Counted from the stretch's first letter, positions 46,489 through 61,678 are shown. The stretch: DNA of 64,000 bases from Adineta steineri (GCA_905250115.1 CAJNOI010000109.1:225359-289358), one strand, 5' to 3'. The notes: generated by a model from the letters alone, not told the origin. Numbers and translations: made by a program.

Positions 46489-46541
46489 TAGGTGTGGGCA
46501 GGAGTGTCAAGATGAGCGAGGACGACAGTTGCACACTCCCA
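46489..46541. repeat. Telomere-like inverted repeat, degenerate
   Basis: TAGGTGTGGGCAGGAGTGTC, loop, then GTTGCACACTCCCAAC. Confidence 0.4.
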
Positions 46542-46699
46542 ACGGATCAGATTTCGATGCTAGCTTTTTCAAGTGACGATTTTTCTAATGCTTTTCGATC
46601 GTTTGCTTATTCTTTAATTATCTGTATTACGTCTTACATATTATTCAGCTTGTTTTTTTCTCTGTAAATGCCAATATCTACTTTCTTCTTGTGTATCGT

Positions 46700-46749
46700 G
46701 TGGACGGGTGTGGATGAGATAAATAAGATACACCCACACCCACCCATCA
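46700..46749. repeat. Telomere-like inverted repeat
   Basis: GTGTGGACGGGTGTGGATGA, 10-bp loop, then TACACCCACACCCACCCATC. Confidence 0.75.
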
Positions 46750-47341
46750 AGGCAAATAGTCATTAGTGACTTATCTAAGGTTATTTCATGTCTCGACAAT
46801 AATTTTCGATATGGGTGGATGATGTATATTATGCATTCTATCGAAGATCCCCGTAAATGAATCTCTATAAGCTTTTTCATATTTGACTTTTTATTTCTAT
46901 TATTCTTTGAATAGAGAAACTAATGTTCAGATTTTTTCGCAAAAACGCAAAAGAATGATTTCTTGATATGGCAAAAAGAAGTTGCTAACTGGTACCATCT
47001 AAAACATGATGGGATGTAAATAAAGACCGCAACTATGATAGAGAAGAACTTGAGGAATTAAAACAACAAAGTCGTCCTTATGTGTCATATCCACATGCAC
47101 ACTGTTTTCGTAGAATATAGCTGCAATAGAATACTTTCCAACGATAGATGACTCATACCACGTTTGATTTCAACATTATTTATCTAGGAAGAAGACAACA
47201 TTGCATCACTTAACAGGTCACTATCTCGTTCTGTCTCAACTAATATGCAAGATGATAAATGATATATAAATCCTTTTCTACTCACTATTTTTGATACTGT
47301 CTTCTGTTCTTCTATTATTGCATCGAAATTATTATAACAAA

Positions 47342-48331
47342 ATGACTTCGGCATCTGGTTATATTACTCAATTCAATAAAGAAACGAATGTTGGTTATAT
47401 TCAAACACAAGACGATGAAGCCAACAAACGATGTCTTCAATTCCATCTGCATAGTTTAAAAACCCATTCGAGACGATATGTGACTAAAGATAATTCAATA
47501 TTCGTTGATGAATTATTTGATTTTAATATTGTTCAGCATGAAGATGGAACAATAGACGAAGCAGTAAATATCAGACATCGTGTTTTAAAATGTCCTATTC
47601 TCGGATGTTCACGAATCCAAGCGTTTACACATAAAAAAGCGTTAGATGAACATATTGAAAGTAAACATTGTCGAGTGAAGAAAGTTGGCAAAACGACATC
47701 ACAGGAGTTGCTTACTTGGCCATCACAAAACAAACAAACCAAGACAAGTAAGTCAACGTTAATATAGCTCTAAGCTAGTTATTATCATAGCAGATTACAT
47801 TCTCTTTTTTCTGTATTTTTAGCTAAACAATCACGGTCGTTTCTAATCGATCTTTTGGCTCCTTCAGCCTCAGTTATAGGCCGTTTCATTGGTAAAAATG
47901 GTGTCAATCTCAAACAATTTGAAGAAGCAAATAATGTCCATCTCAAAATTTTAACAAAAATAGCCTTCAATAGTTTATTGCCAAATTCAATTATCCGAGT
48001 TCAAGTTAGACTATTTGATGCGAAAGTTAATGCTGATGTAGTGAGTACAAAATTAAAACTACTTTGGGATAGAGCAGCTCACAAACAACAAGTCCACGAA
48101 GACCGATCCAAGCAATACTTCGCACAAAGACGACTGCCAACTTCAAGAGAAATAGATTTTGATAGTGATACGAGACATGCAAGAGCATTTATATTAGCTG
48201 ATGATGAGTTGATGCGACAACGAGCAACAAGGTATGAACAAACAAAAATACTTATACGAAAGCAAAAAGCACGATTTGGTTGGGCTTTGGAGATGCATCG
48301 ATGTGCGACAACAGAAGATTGTGAACAGTGA
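47342..48331 (+). CDS. Putative RNA-binding protein: cold-shock-like domain, C2H2 finger and KH domain
   Basis: Two exons (47342-47747 and 47823-48331) give 304 residues. I chose the Met of MTSASGYITQFNKETNVGYI; an upstream in-frame Met at 47291 is possible. Residues 1-80 resemble a cold-shock domain (SGYITQFNKETNVGYIQTQ, then LQFHLHSLKTH). A C2H2 finger follows: CPILGCSRIQAF with HKKALDEHIESKH. After a linker comes a KH domain with its GxxG loop, VIGRFIGKNGVNLKQFEE. The C-terminal third is basic and helical (RQRATRYEQTKILIRKQKAR). All three modules bind single-stranded RNA or DNA. I know no protein with this exact set; the cold-shock call is the least certain. Confidence 0.68.
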
Positions 48332-49289
48332 GGAAGAAAATCAGTAATTGTTCATCATCAAAAAGATAAAAAGAGTATGAAGCATAAACAATGGGTGATG
48401 AAAGAAGAGTTATATGATGTGATACAATATCTATCATTTTAAATTTGAATATAGATTTATAACCGATGAAAATCAAAATGTTATACTAATTGCTCTATTT
48501 GAAAATAACTTTCTTGAATTTGTATTTTCAAAGCTATATCTATCTGTTAATCTTATCCTTATATTCATTTCTCACACTATTTAATTAAATGAATACATGC
48601 CTTTTTGTGTTGAATCATGTTCCATTGTTCGAATATGGATGCGTATCAAATGCAGCTTTTTGTGCGATAATGAAACCATTAAAATAAAAAAAAAAGATAA
48701 AAGCGTGGTAAAAATGTTTCATGAATGTACTTATGTTCATTTTTAATTGATACTAAGTCGAATAAATCTATATATTACTGTCTTTTATAATAACACATGT
48801 TGTATGTGGATTATTCATAGACAAATGATATATAAAATCAGTGTTGCTGTTGTAGAATGTGTGAGAATCAATATTTTTTTGTCAAAAAACATTTAATTTG
48901 TTTTTTTTATTCATCAAAAGGTATATCAAATGACTTTTACCCTTTTAGAGTTGTGGTCACAACGTGAATGTATAATTAAATTTAGATGTTTTCCACACTA
49001 TGAAACAAATCAAAGAAAAATATTGATAATAAGTGTGAAAAAGAAATGATATTTGATGTATTGCATGAACAGTAATAAAGCGTTACTTATTTCTCTCCGT
49101 ATATTACTCTATCACATGTGCATGTCAGGTATTGTCATATGAGAACAGAAATGAATTGTTTTTATCTACTGGATACAACTTTTTTCGTTTCTCTCCCTCT
49201 ATATATGTACACATATCTATTCTCATAGTTTCACAAACCAGTTCTCATCGTACTCCAGTTTTTTTCTTCACTACATTATTACTATTAAT
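48332..49289. other. Intergenic
   Basis: AT-rich; nothing recognised except a TATATATG about 90 bp before the Cys-rich gene that could serve as a TATA element. Confidence 0.35.
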
Positions 49290-49586
49290 ATGCCAGGCTG
49301 TTGTCGTTCATCATGTTGTGGTTGTGGTTGTGGTTGTGGTTGTGGTTGTGGCTGTGGCTGCGGCTGCGGTTGTGGTTCATGTTGTGACCCATGCTGTTGT
49401 GATCCTTGTTGTTGTTCTTGCTGTGATCCTTGTTGTTGCTCTTGCTGCGACCCTTGCTGTGATTGTTGCTGTGGTCCATGCTGTTGTGTTCGTAAAACGG
49501 TGTGCTGTTGCAAACCATGTTGTAAAGTCATTAGAAAAAAAACTGTCACCGTTAAAAGATCATGCGCCAAAGTTTGTTGCTGCTAA
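49290..49586 (+). CDS. Extremely cysteine-rich small protein
   Basis: A 98-residue intronless frame in which nearly half the residues are Cys. It starts MPGCCRSSCC, then a (GC)n run of ten or so units, CCDPCCCDPCCCSCC-type repeats, and a basic tail (VIRKKTVTVKRSCAKVCCC). There is no signal peptide, so it would be cytosolic. The pattern resembles keratin-associated or late-cornified-envelope proteins and also metallothioneins; a structural, cross-linked or metal-binding role is possible. Because the DNA is a TGTGGT/TGTTGT repeat, the other frames are also open (poly-Val and Gln/His). This frame is preferred for its sensible ATG context, the non-repeat basic tail that continues it, and the upstream TATA-like site. 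Confidence 0.55.
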   Translation: MPGCCRSSCCGCGCGCGCGCGCGCGCGCGSCCDPCCCDPCCCSCCDPCCCSCCDPCCDCCCGPCCCVRKTVCCCKPCCKVIRKKTVTVKRSCAKVCCC

Positions 49587-49904
49587 TATCAAAATTTTTC
49601 TTTTCCTTTGAACTGATTTAATATAATAAAATAAAATCAAGCAAAAAATATTTATGTTGTTTGTATAAGCGAATAAACACAAGTTTTTGTGAAATATTAC
49701 GAAATCAACTGATCAAAACAATTACACTGAGATAAACTTGTTTTTCAGTAGCAAAAATGTGCAAGATATATACGAGCAAGTTGTTTTTCTTAATGAGGTT
49801 GCATTGTCTATGTATCGGTAATCATTCTGCTCTGTCTTTTACGATATGTATATTTTACTTACGGAGAAAACATATATACGCTAATTAATGGCATGTGGGT
49901 TGTC

Positions 49905-50460
49905 TAAAACAGGGTGTGGGTGTGGTGAATGTGAACGGAGCCATAAAAGAGAGACACACGCACCCTCAAGATATAAAAGAAACACATGCATCAGATGAAT
50001 GGAAATTTAATAGTTCACAATATAGTTTTATTATAAATCATCAAGATATTAAAGATCGTTGAAATGCAATTAAAATTCTAATTGAAATGAGAAATATTAA
50101 AAAAGGAAAGAAAATCTCAGTTTATTTTCACACAATTGATGATCATACAAATCATTTACTTCGTAGTTTATCTGAAAGATTTTATATTTTATATGATGAA
50201 AAACTATTTTTCAGTATTTTTTATGATGATTTGCATTGAAATTGATTTTATTATCAAAGATACAGAACCGATTTATATGAAAAAAAGAAAATTTTAATTT
50301 CTCACATGTTTTTTTTCCTCATAGATATCAATGAGTAAAGAATAGAAATATGAAACATAAATGAACATAACAAACTTCAAGGATAAAATAATATTTAAAT
50401 ATTATCTCTTTAAAACTAAAGAACGGACAAAAATATTTGTCATATTATTTAGACATGACT
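49905..50460. repeat. Large direct repeat, copy A (upstream of the p97 paralogue)
   Basis: Roughly 550 bp matching 54001-54475 at around 90% by eye. It begins with a telomere-like inverted repeat (GGTGTGGGTGTGGTGAATG ... GCACCCTCAAG). It then carries a coding-like relic reading DEWKFNSSQYSFIINHQDIK, followed after an in-frame TGA by NAIKILIEMRNIKK. It ends in TTTGTCATATTATTTAGACA. The TGA is shared by both copies, so the relic was dead before duplication. Confidence 0.8.
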
Positions 50461-50497
50461 TTATTTAAAAGAGAGAATTTTGGTTCACAATTTTAGA

Positions 50498-50567
50498 TGT
50501 GTGGGTGTGGGCGTGGATGTGTATGAAACAAACAGGATGTATGCTCACCTCCTCACCCACACTCTAT
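50498..50567. repeat. Telomere-like inverted repeat
   Basis: TGTGTGGGTGTGGGCGTGG, loop, then CACCTCCTCACCCACACTCT. Confidence 0.75.
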
Positions 50568-51078
50568 ATTCATGTCTAGTATATACCACTTTATGCTGTT
50601 AAGATACTCATAAGAAAAAAATGGAGTATTGTTGTTTTTATGATTCTTCTATCTTACCACGTTCGTAATATTTTGTATTCTTTTTCTTGCAACAAGCAAT
50701 TGCAACATTACACAGTATCTATGACACAAAACAAATATTGACTCATTCAATGATAGGAAAAAGCCAACATATCATACGACCAATATATATATGGCTGCAC
50801 AATGCGCATTTCAGGAACAGTTTATAATGTCAAATCAAAGTGGGGAAACACGAGTGGATATAGACATGCAACGAACAGGACACCCATACTCATATTTACT
50901 CACACATAAGAAGACATTCAAAAGAAGTCATATATTATGATACGGGATATGAAATTACAGAAGCGTCATGCAAGAAGTTAAATTGCTTGATGAGCTGCTA
51001 CTACTTTCTATACTAGATGCTAACATCCATTTCTGTATAAATGTTTTTTCTAGATATAATCTAAAGACATTTTACTGA

Positions 51079-53797
<2,719 letters not shown>

Positions 53798-54565
53798 ACT
53801 TTCTCACATTTTTAAAACAATCTATTCTACAAAAAAACAATGATCCTAAATTTTTAAAACACATTAAAAAACTGTATTATATTAATGTTCTTTTTTCACC
53901 AATTGATGTTGTATATACAGATCGGTGGCTTAAGTTCATACATTCATGAAATAAAAATCTAGATAATATCTTTGTTTGCATTGTTATATTCTAGCTATTA
54001 ATAAGAATGTGCGTGTGGATGTGGTGGATGTGAATGAAACCATAAAAGAGAGACACCCACACCCTCAAGATATAAAAGAAACACGTGTATCAGATGAATG
54101 GAAACTTAACGGTTCATAATATAGTTTTATTATAAATCATCAAGATATTAAAGATCATTGAAATGCAATTAAAATTCTAATAGAAATGAGAAATATTAAA
54201 AAATAAAATAAAATTTCGATTGATTCTGATACAATTGATGATCATACAAATCATTTATCTCGCAGTTGTTCTGAAAGACTTTATGTTTTGTATGAAAAAA
54301 AAAAAAATTTTAATTTCTCACATCCTTTTTCTCTCACAGATATCAATGAGTAAAGAAAAGAAATATGAAACATAAGTCAACAAAATAAACCTTAAGGATA
54401 AAATAATATTTAAATAATATCTCTTTAAAACTAAAAAACAGACAAAAATGTTTGTCATATTATTTAGACACCAATTTATTTTAGATGTATCTCAGTTGGA
54501 TTGATTATGCTGTTTTTGTTTTACTTTTGAGTAAGATATATAATCTTTAAAGAAATTAATATTTT
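53798..54565. other. Spacer holding the downstream direct-repeat copy
   Basis: After the p97 stop codon the only recognised feature is the repeat at 54001-54475. Confidence 0.45.
54001..54475. repeat. Large direct repeat, copy B (downstream of the p97 paralogue)
   Basis: Same order and orientation as 49905-50460: telomere-like arms (GTGCGTGTGGATGTGG and CACCCACACCCTCAAG), the same dead coding relic with the same TGA, and the same end. It lacks about 75 bp present in copy A near 50190-50280. Confidence 0.8.
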
Positions 54566-57215
54566 AGTTTTCTCGGGTGGTATTGGGATTTATTAAGGAT
54601 CTATAAAATCAAAACACACATCTACTAGAGAATTTCTTGTTGCTGATGGTCGAATGAAGGTGAATTCATTTTCGTTAAATTGATTTCTGATCAATATGTA
54701 TTTTTTATCTTATAATAGATTTTACCAACAGCAATGAGTTTAATGGCGAGTATAGCTTCTGCAGCATCATTACTTGGTGTGCCTGTGGAAATATATTATT
54801 ACGGAACAATGTTGATCTATTCTAGTATGTTACAAAAGGATTTATTTTCATGATTCTTAGCGACATATATAACAATGAAAGTTTTTATTCCTAAATTTCA
54901 TCAAATTGGAAGGAGAATGCTTCCTATTCCCAAAAGTTACACATTCCGGAATCGCTGCACCCACCCAATTTAACATCATTCAATTCCGGAATTCCTTGCA
55001 TACGATTCCTGCCTTTTCCGGAACAGATCGAATTCGATTCCTGCCAATTCCGGAATTACGAAAGATATGCTTGATGTAGAAATGGGCAGGAATTCCGGCT
55101 TTTCCGGAATTGCACAAGTTATACTTCATGTAGAAATGATCCTCCTGAATAATCGAATCGATTCCATAGCGGAATTCCGGAATTCGTGCACCGTCCGGCT
55201 TTTCCGGAACTGGTAGGAATGTGCAGGAATTCCGGGAAATGCACGAATTCCGGAATTCCGTGTTTGTCATCATGTCCAGGCTTACATAAATATCAATTGA
55301 TCAAGTCATTCCGGAATTGGTAGGAATGTGCAGGAATTCCGGAATAGGTAGGAATCGAATGCGAAGAATTCCGGAATAGGTAGGAATCGAGTGCAAGGAA
55401 TTCCGGAATTGAATTATGTTAAGTTGGGTGAGCCAAGCGATTCCGGAATGTGTAACTTTCCGAAATAGGATGACTGCTCATTGGAAGTGTTAGTATCTAT
55501 GCAGTACGTATTTTAAATATAATTTCTATTAGAAATCAATAATTTTTTACGAGTAATAGTATCTTGAACAACGTTTTTCATTAACAATTCGTATTTTGGT
55601 CGCATGTACTTTTATTTTAATCACAGTAAATAGAAAATCAAATATTTTTTTCTTTTTTCTATAAAATGATGCATAATTAAGATTCTGTGTATGTCTATAA
55701 TTCTTTATGGACCAAGTTTAACTTTGAGTCAAGTAACGGGATTGAATATTTGGATTGCAATTGGAGCATGTGGTTTAGTTTGTACAATTTATACAAATAT
55801 TGTAAGAAAATAAAATTCATAGGGTGGAATGAAAGCAGTTATATGGACTGATGTTATACAAGCAACTGTCATGTTTACTAGGCTTATTTTATCAATTATC
55901 TATGGTATTTTTCTAATATAAAATTCTTTTATATTTTAAATTAAAAACAAAAAAAAAAGGTTTGATTGATGCTGGTGGAATATCAAAAGTATTTGAAACA
56001 TTAAAAAATGGAAATCGCGTACAATTATCAGTGTAATGTATACAAGATTTTGAATTTAACTTTATGAATATTAGTTTTAGTGTAACTATTGATCCATCTG
56101 TTCGTTATACAATTTGAAGTATTTTAATAGGTAGTACATTTTCTAGTACAGCTCAATATGCATGTATACAAACCCAAGCTCAAAAATATGTGTGTCAAAG
56201 ATACAAAATCAGCACAAAAGTATATTTTTAAGAAAAACAAAATATTTTGAAAATTATGTTGTTCTTTTTCTGCATAGAGTTATATGGACGAATTATGTAA
56301 TGAATGTGATCCTCTTCGTACTAAACTTATTTCTCGACCAGATCAAGTAAAACAGAATGAGAAAAAAATAAATTTTCCAGATAAAATGATTTGTATAGTT
56401 ATATCCATTATTTGTAGTTGAAAAATTAGGACGAATACCTGGTTTAACAGGTCTTTTTATATCATGTATATTAAGTGCAACATTAAGTACATTTTCAAGT
56501 GGAGTAAATAGTATGGCAACAGTTATTTTGGGGTGGGTGTTGTATCTTATATGGAAAATAATATGATAACTGTGAGTATAGGATATGAATTAATGTAATT
56601 ATTGATAAATATTTTGTTATATAAAGATAATTTTACAAATCTTTGGTGCATTTGCTGCTCCAATCCTAGGTGTATATTTACTTGGATTATTTTCATCACG
56701 AGTTAAAAGTCGAGGAAATATTAATTTTTTTTTCAATAGATAATGAATGATTTATGTTAATCTATATAGAGTGCTGTTGTTGCCTTTTTTCTCTGTTTAA
56801 TATTTCAAATATTTATGCTTGTTGGATCCACATTGACTGTTAGACCAGCAAATAAACATGGAGGCCGATTACCAACTTCGATTGTTGGTTGTGTTCAATC
56901 CATTAATGTTACTCTTTCACCGACAATAACAAAACAAAGGTACGGAGATCGGCGAGATGAAATAACGCAAGAATAAATTATATTTTTCTAGTTTCAATAT
57001 CTCCTCTTTGGATTATTTTTAATGGTACTATCATTATGATTATTCTTGGACTTATTTTTAGTTATTCTTGGTAAAAGTCTGCTAATTAAGATTAAAAATT
57101 TAACAAAAATGTTTTATATTTAGATTCAAAAGATTCGAAAATAATTGATCCATTATTATTAATATCTCGAAATGAAATATTTCCATGGTGTTCATCAACA
57201 AAAGTGGATATTCTT
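54566..57215 (+). pseudogene. SLC5-type sodium/solute (monocarboxylate-like) symporter pseudogene
   Basis: Exon-like patches in order: STREFLVADGRMK; ILPTAMSLMASIASAASLLG with VPVEIYYYGTM; ILYGPSLTLSQVTGLNIWIA; GGMKAVIWTDVIQATVMF; IDPSVRYTI-stop-SILIGSTFS; CNECDPLRTKLISRPDQ; VVEKLGRIPGLTGLFISCIL with SATLSTFSSGVNSMATVIL; FTIFGAFAAPILGVYLLGLF; and FLCLIFQIFMLVGSTLTVRP. These match SLC5 carriers related to SMCT. Stops at TAT-TAA (54595) and within YTI-stop, loss of intervening exons, and a MITE insertion at 54913 make it non-functional. It would have encoded a 13-TM plasma-membrane carrier. Confidence 0.82.
54913..55479. mobile_element. 567-bp foldback MITE with 8-bp target duplication, inserted in the SLC5 relic
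   Basis: Flanked by ATTGGAAG on both sides (54905-54912 and 55480-55487). The ends are about 90-bp inverted repeats: GAGAATGCTTCCTATTCC at the left pairs with the complement of GGAAATAGGATGACTGCTC-like sequence at the right. Farther in, AGTTACACATTCCGGAATCG and CAATTCCGGAATTCCTTGCA are matched. The interior is filled with GGAATTCCGG and TAGGAATG motifs and is GC-richer than the host. No transposase. The 8-bp duplication points to a hAT transposase. Confidence 0.85.
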
Positions 57216-57890
57216 CCAGTATAATTTTAAATCGAATTATCTTCGATGTTTTTTAAGAAAACACACAAGGTCGATGAAACTTCAAAGAATGGCAACTCTG
57301 ATGAACAAGAAACAATGCTCTAAATTTGAATTATTTAGTTTATTCAATGAAAAATTAAGATTTGCAAATAAGTATTGTCATATACTTTATAGTGTCGTAA
57401 AATGCGATACATTTTATTTTAGTGTGTTGATAATTAACGTTCATTTTTCAATTTTCACTTCATTTTCAAAGATGACATTTATTCAAATTTAGATTCAGTT
57501 AAATAAATAAAAGAATGACATTTGTTTTAGACTATTTGTTGTTGTTATCTACAGATATATTCATATATACCATTCATGAACTTACGTCGAACTGTTTTTG
57601 TAACCAAAATGTTTCAATAATCATACATTCTAAATCCGATGGATACTATCAAAAAATTAAATACTATGAAAAATTACACCATAAAACTAATACATAAGAG
57701 CAGAGAAAAAGATATAGATTTTTATTTGGGATCGAATAATAAAGTAAATGATAATTCAACAAAAATATGGAAGGAAACAGTTCGTGGATATCATAAGATG
57801 ACAGTTGTTCTAATTAAAGTTTTGTTTTGGAATTCGGGCTACTTGCAAGAAAAAGAATAAAATGATTGATAGTTAATTTGTTTGAAATAA
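57216..57890. other. Spacer between SLC5 relic and kelch gene
   Basis: Several open frames of 60-106 codons are present but none has family features or plausible composition. Confidence 0.35.
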
Positions 57891-60294
57891 TTAATATAAT
57901 TCTGCACTATTTAAAAAACCAGTATTACTATTGTATCCACCAGTAGCTAATACTTTTCCATTTGATAAAACAGATGCCGTGTGTTGAGACCGTGCATTAG
58001 TCATGTTACTAGTAGTTGTCCAAGTATTTGCTAATGGATCATACAGCTCAGCACTATTTAAAACATTACCATTGCCTCCACCAGCAACTAATACTCTTCC
58101 ATTCGATAATACAGATGCTGTGTGCCAATCTCGTGCATTATTCATGTTACTAGTAATTGTCCAAGCACTTGTTAATGGGTCATACAGCTCAGTACTATTT
58201 AAAGCACTGCTATTACCAGTTCCACCAATAACTAATATTTTTCCATTAGTTAATATAGATGCTGTGTGACCATATCGTGCATTATTCATGTTACCGGTAG
58301 TTGTCCAAACACCTGTTGATGGATCATATAATTCAGCACTATTTAAAGCACCGTTATTATTACCTCCACCGGTAACTAATACTTTTCCATTTGATAATAC
58401 AGATGCTATGTGGTCATATCGTGCATTAGTCATGTTACGAGTAGTTGTCCAAATACCTGTCGATGGATCATACAGTTCAGCACTCTTCGAAATACCGCTA
58501 TTACCGGCTCCACCAGTAACTAATATTTTTCCATTAGTTAATATAGATGCTGTGTGACCATATCGAGCAGTAATCATATTACCGGCAGTTGTCCAGGCAC
58601 CTGTTGATGGATCATACAATTCAACACTGTTACGAATAATATTCTCACCGAATCCACCAGTAACTAATACTTTTCCATTTGATAACACTGATGCCGTGTG
58701 AGAAGAACGCGCATTATGTATGTTACTTGTACTTGTCCAAGTACCTGTCGATAGATCATACAACTCAGCCTTGTTTAAGCTACTACCATTATCGTATCCA
58801 CCAGTAACTAATACTTTTCCATTTGATAGTATAGATGCTGTATGATAATATCGTGCATTAATCATTTTGCCAGTAGAAAACCATCCTAGAAGTTACATTC
58901 TTATATATTTAGACAATCGTATTGCCCAAAATCTCTTCACATATCTTTAGTTTTCTATATTGTCTATTTTTTCTGTTGTTTCAATCAAATGTATAAGAGA
59001 TGTTTGTCTCAAATTGATCATTGTGATAATTATACTGCCTGAACTGTTTTTCGATTCTCTATAAATTTTATAAGCAATGTTTGAAAGATATTTAATAGAA
59101 TGAAAACTAGGAACTTCTCATCTGCTAGAAGGTGTGGATGGGTGCAGGCAAAAGATTATTTATCATCACCCACCGTTAAAATAATTTGTAGAGAAAATTA
59201 TTCGAAAAATTTACGAACGAGTACAGCTCTCAATTTATTATGTATGTAATTCATTTTCATATGAAATAGAACCCTCTATAAATTTAGAAGGATGGGATAG
59301 ATATGAATAAGAATTCCTTCTAAAAGTAGTAGTCTATTTTATTGCTGTTGCTACACATCTCAATCAAAAAAAATCACAGATAAATTATTTGTTGATTACT
59401 TACTAGCGGCTGTACTAGATTGATTAGTTGTGTTGACGAAGTGAACTGAAAAGTAAAAGAAGAAAAAGAGTTATGAGCTAGAATCAGTACCAACGGTACT
59501 ACATATTTTACCTGTTGTTGTAACTGAATGAAAATAGATAAGTTAGCCACAAAATAAACACATTTTAAAGAGAAAATATAATGAAATGACACTTACTCTT
59601 TGTTGTAGATTTAGTTGCGCTTGTTGTATGTACTATTAAAACATAGAAATATTTTATTCTAGATCAACTAATTCCTTTTTGTTCTAATCGTTTTTAAGTT
59701 TCCAAGACAAAATACCTTACCTGTAGTTGTTGTTTGTAATGTTGTACCTGTTAAAAGAAGAAAAAAACAAATAAAATTGAAGTAGTTATTGAAATCTTTT
59801 TTTACTTGTAACAGCCTTTGGTGAACATATTTGTTTACTTGCCATAGGTAATGGATAGCATATTGGTTGACCACATCGTGTACTATTCACACAGATTGTA
59901 CTCGCGATTGAACAAGTTACATTATCCATATTACATCGTACAACACTTGCACATGAGAAAATAGTTGAACCACATATTCCTATATTCGAATTGGATGTTA
60001 ATGAAAAACAATCGCAATCAAGATTCGATGAACATGCAATTCTTTCAGAATTACATGCAGTAAAATTACATGTTGCTGTCGTTGTTGAATTAACTAAGAA
60101 ATAAATAATAAAAAAATAAAGAAAATAACGGTCATTATTATTAATTACTTAGCTGTTGTTGTTGTTCTGATATGTTTCTATCGTTAAAGAAGATAAAAAA
60201 AAGTATATAACATGTAGAAGTTATTAAATAATACTTACACTAAAAGTAACACATAGAATAAAAATATGAAGATTGAACTCAAAATTTGCGCCAT
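57891..60294 (-). CDS. Secreted or membrane-tethered Cys-rich protein with seven kelch repeats
   Basis: Exons on the minus strand: 60294-60239 (MAQILSSIFIFLFYVLLLV, signal peptide), 60177-60149, 60093-about 59810 (Cys-rich domain starting CNFTACNSERIACSSNLDCD), then Thr-rich mini-exons 59747-59721, 59632-59597, 59523-59512 (only 12 bp) and 59445-59404, and a large exon 58885-57891. The large exon has seven kelch units of about 47 residues, each NARxxHTASVLSNGKVLVTG followed by SAELYDPSTG, enough for one beta-propeller. It would be exported and bind an extracellular ligand; similar kelch and FG-GAP exports recur in bdelloids. The donor of the third exon is unclear: the obvious GTAAAA gives the wrong phase, while GTTACA six bases earlier keeps frame. 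Confidence 0.75.
59130..59177. repeat. Telomere-like inverted repeat in the kelch gene intron
   Basis: AAGGTGTGGATGGGTGCAGG, loop, then ATCACCCACCGTT. Confidence 0.5.
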
Positions 60295-60752
60295 TATCAG
60301 ATGCAATAGTATGAATTATTAAGTAAAGAATATTCTTCTTGTATTATTTTTCGTTATGTTTCTTATATAAGCGTTGTGAAATAATCGAACGAGAGCTGAC
60401 CAATTTTATAGTTACAAACTAAAATCATTCTCTTCTTCTTTGTTTTTTAAAATCATGAAATGTATTTTCTTTTAGTATGCACAATCATCGACTGAAATTG
60501 CAAGTGTGTTTTTGTGTAGAGAGAAAAATTATTATTTAAAAATCACAACTTTACGAAATCATATATTCAATAGATGAAAAAATAAAAGAAAAAGAGAACG
60601 AACAAGTCATGCTGCTTCATTTCTAATAAAACAAAAACACTGTTGGTAGTTACTTTTAATAAAAAGCTTTGCGTAAAAAAAGAAAATTGTAAAGCTCGAA
60701 ATTTTCAATTCATCTTTATTTATTTATTGATGTAGCATGAGCCGAGATGATA

Positions 60753-60866
60753 AAATCATTTAGGATGTGAGTGTGAATATGAGTGGGCAGAGGCCTGAAT
60801 TCATTTTCTTTTAGCTTAATCACACCAAGATTCTCAGCGCACGCCTACACCCACACCCTCAAGATG
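60753..60866. repeat. Telomere-like inverted repeat, wide loop
   Basis: AGGATGTGAGTGTGAATATG, a loop of about 65 bp, then CCTACACCCACACCCTCAAG. Confidence 0.65.
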
Positions 60867-61678
60867 GTTTAGAATCGTATTAATTTCTATACTCATCTTT
60901 TTATAATAATCAAATCAGAAGCTCATGAAAATCAAACTTTTATATTTAAAAATATACAGAATTGAAGGACAATATTTGAATAAAACTGTTTTTTCAAATG
61001 GCGCAAGCAACATGCTGTAATAATCGATTTTTCAAGCGATCAGTCGTATGTATTTTTGAATGATCAACAGAAAAGTAACGATTCACATGGTTTATATGTT
61101 AAAACGACGAACATGTATAAAGATAAAGCATTTCGTCACGTATCTTGCTGCTAACCTTTATACATATTTTTTTTCATTATCTTTTACATTTTTTCTTTCG
61201 CTCGTTTTTGGTCTCTTTGGTTTTTTTTATGAAAAGCAGTTTGTAAAAGAACAATTCAAAGTATAGTATCTAAAAAAATACGAAGTATTTCAATAGATGC
61301 ATACGTTTAGTATTTACATCTCCACTATCATTATTTGGTCTTATATTATGATATGATATTATTATTTTATTTTATTCTAGATGATATGAAGTGATTTATT
61401 TATCAAACATAAAGTAATTAGTTTATTCTGGTTTTGTTCCATTTGAGTGGATCTAAATGGATATATTTAGTGAACAATAAGTAAATAATTCTTCCTATTC
61501 ATTGTTACTTATTTTTGAAGTGCTTTTCTTTGTTTTATTTAAATATTTTAGTAGTGGGAATCATTTGAGTGAAAACTCTGATGTTAAGATCTACTTATCT
61601 AAAATTTATTTTTTATGTTATTTGTGAAGATTCAAACTTATTTAGTGATATATCAGCACAAAATAAGAAAAAAAATCT

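Larger units (their letters stand above)
46355..47341. other. Intergenic
   Basis: Contains two telomere-like elements and no supported gene. The 79-codon minus frame at 46641 overlaps the repeat and is not credible. Confidence 0.4.

Noticed and set aside
49132..49611. Long + frame rich in Val and Ala, and minus Gln/His frames, over the Cys-rich gene
   Set aside because: They are other-frame readings of the TGTGGT/TGTTGT repeat, with no biased ends or motifs. Only the Cys frame continues into a sensible non-repeat tail.
54980..55273. 97-codon minus open frame with FRNSG-type repeats
   Set aside because: It is wholly inside the foldback MITE and only translates the GGAATTCCGG repeat.
58003..58557. 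Plus-strand open frames across the kelch gene
   Set aside because: They are antisense shadows with a regular period equal to the kelch repeat; the minus frame carries the family motifs.
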